Shown: positions 63,323 to 64,000 of the stretch, one piece after another
Layout of the letters: every line of letters starts with the position of its first letter
How positions within the stretch are numbered: the stretch's first letter is position 1
Assembly: GCA_038147395.1 (NCBI GenBank)
Contig: JAYQTM010000001.1
Location: 992,001-1,056,000, forward strand
DNA: 64,000 nucleotides
DNA from: Eutrophovita brisbanensis
GTDB taxonomy: Bacteria > Pseudomonadota > Gammaproteobacteria > Burkholderiales > Eutrophovitaceae
Direction: 5' to 3'
The notes under the pieces: generated by a model
Told to the model about the DNA's origin: nothing
Seen by the model: the letters and a program-made list of their open reading frames with translations, nothing else
Database searches by the model: none
Made by a program: the position numbers and the translations under genes

Positions 63323-64000
63323 ATGGAAAAGTTTAAAGCGTTATTGATTGAGGACGTTGATGGGAAGGTTACGAGTGGATTCAAGGACCTCACAGTAGAT
63401 GAACTGGATCCGGGCGAGGTGCTTATAAAAACAGCATATTCTTCGGTGAATTTTAAAGATGCACTCGCGGCGACAGGTGCGGGAAAAATCATCCGACGCT
63501 TTCCATGTGTCGGTGGGATTGATCTTTCTGGAACGGTGGTTGAATCGAAGTCATCGAGATTCAAGGTGGGTCAGGAAGTGATCGCAACCAGTTACGATAT
63601 CGGTGTGGCGCATCATGGTGGTTATTCTGAATACTGTCGTATCCCAGAAGGATGGGTCGTCGCTATGCCAGAAGGGCTCGATCTATTCGGTGCGATGGCG
63701 CTTGGTACAGCCGGGTTTACTGCTGGTTTAGCCGTTGAGCGGATGGAGCATAACGGGTTGACGCCAAGCAGTGGTCCGGTCGTGGTTAATGGAGCGACAG
63801 GTGGGGTAGGTGGTATCGCCGTTGATATTCTGTCGGGTTTGGGATATTCCGTCACTGCAGTGACCGGCAAATCAGATCAAGACTCGTACCTTAAAGATAT
63901 TGGAGCATCCGATGTGATCCACAGAGACACTCTGGATCTCGAAAAAATTAAACCGCTCGCTCGAGAAACTTGGGCAGGCGCTGTTGATAATCTTGGCGGG
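63323..64000 (+). CDS. acuI: acryloyl-CoA reductase AcuI / YhdH-like oxidoreductase (3' partial)
   Basis: This medium-chain reductase is cut by the window end after 226 codons. It has the YhdH/AcuI pattern: SSVNFKDALAATGAGKI, FPCVGGIDLSGTVVES, GGYSEYCRIPEGW and the NADPH motif VNGATGGVGGIAVDIL. AcuI reduces acryloyl-CoA to propionyl-CoA. AGGAGAG precedes ATG 63323. It could also be a general YhdH quinone oxidoreductase; separating these needs the full sequence. Confidence 0.82.
   Translation, partial: MEKFKALLIEDVDGKVTSGFKDLTVDELDPGEVLIKTAYSSVNFKDALAATGAGKIIRRFPCVGGIDLSGTVVESKSSRFKVGQEVIATSYDIGVAHHGGYSEYCRIPEGWVVAMPEGLDLFGAMALGTAGFTAGLAVERMEHNGLTPSSGPVVVNGATGGVGGIAVDILSGLGYSVTAVTGKSDQDSYLKDIGASDVIHRDTLDLEKIKPLARETWAGAVDNLGG

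Noticed and set aside
1..64000. tRNA, rRNA, insertion sequences, integrases or attachment sites
   Set aside because: None was recognised in any intergenic gap, and no transposase or integrase sequence is encoded. No gene-free stretch exceeds about 300 bases.

Overview
This window is a dense, mostly housekeeping stretch of a proteobacterial chromosome. I see about 67 protein genes, no rRNA or tRNA, no insertion sequence, no prophage and no CRISPR array. The best inference is a betaproteobacterium, probably Burkholderiales-like, with moderate GC (judged by eye, not counted). The reasons are gene order: fdsB-fdsA-fdhD-fdsD for soluble NAD-linked formate dehydrogenase; a gntR-sdhCDAB-sdhE-gltA-sucA-sucB-lpdA-zapE block on one strand; and mdh next to an HpcH/CitE-like lyase, divergent from that block. 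This is an inference from synteny, not from a phylogenetic marker.

Layout. Positions 1-11339 form a formate/molybdenum island: fds genes (fdsB is cut by the window edge and carries a frameshift), msrB, molybdopterin synthesis genes (moeA, moaA, moaD, moaE), a short ModE-like regulator, and the molybdate importer modBCA. A good ModE-type operator sits on a promoter in front of modB, with an intrinsic terminator between promoter and gene. Positions 11386-18524 are short units: a fluoride channel, a DOPA-dioxygenase-family protein, an O-methyltransferase, a rhodanese, a cupin, a K+ channel-like protein, a YadG/YadH ABC exporter, a GST, and divergent bfr/bfd with a Fur box. Positions 18573-27701 hold a Baeyer-Villiger monooxygenase, NnrDE, PurL, and the yciB-yciI-bolA-parvulin operon.

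Positions 27844-35334 are the most accessory-looking part. They hold two nitroreductases around an AhpD-like protein, a pirin, and a minus-strand operon of thiol dioxygenase, four-domain rhodanese, cupin and SDR. A solitary Cas4/RecB-like PD-(D/E)XK protein and a 55-codon small gene follow. Positions 35365-41574 hold a class II aldolase, a periplasmic sugar dehydrogenase, a histidine phosphatase, a renalase-like flavoprotein, a lipoprotein trio ending in LpoB, and a PIN-domain protein.

Positions 41580-63220 are central carbon metabolism. On the minus strand from about 50741 run mdh, the CitE-like lyase, prpB, prpC, prpD, acnA and a pseudouridine synthase gene. On the plus strand from 50953 run gntR, sdhCDAB, sdhE, gltA, sucA, sucB, lpdA and zapE. 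The 211-bp gap between the two arms contains a perfect palindrome that is a good candidate operator. The window ends inside an acuI-like acryloyl-CoA reductase gene. Together these genes give formate oxidation to NADH with its Mo cofactor and metal supply, most of the TCA cycle, and methylcitrate-cycle use of propionyl-CoA, possibly fed by AcuI.
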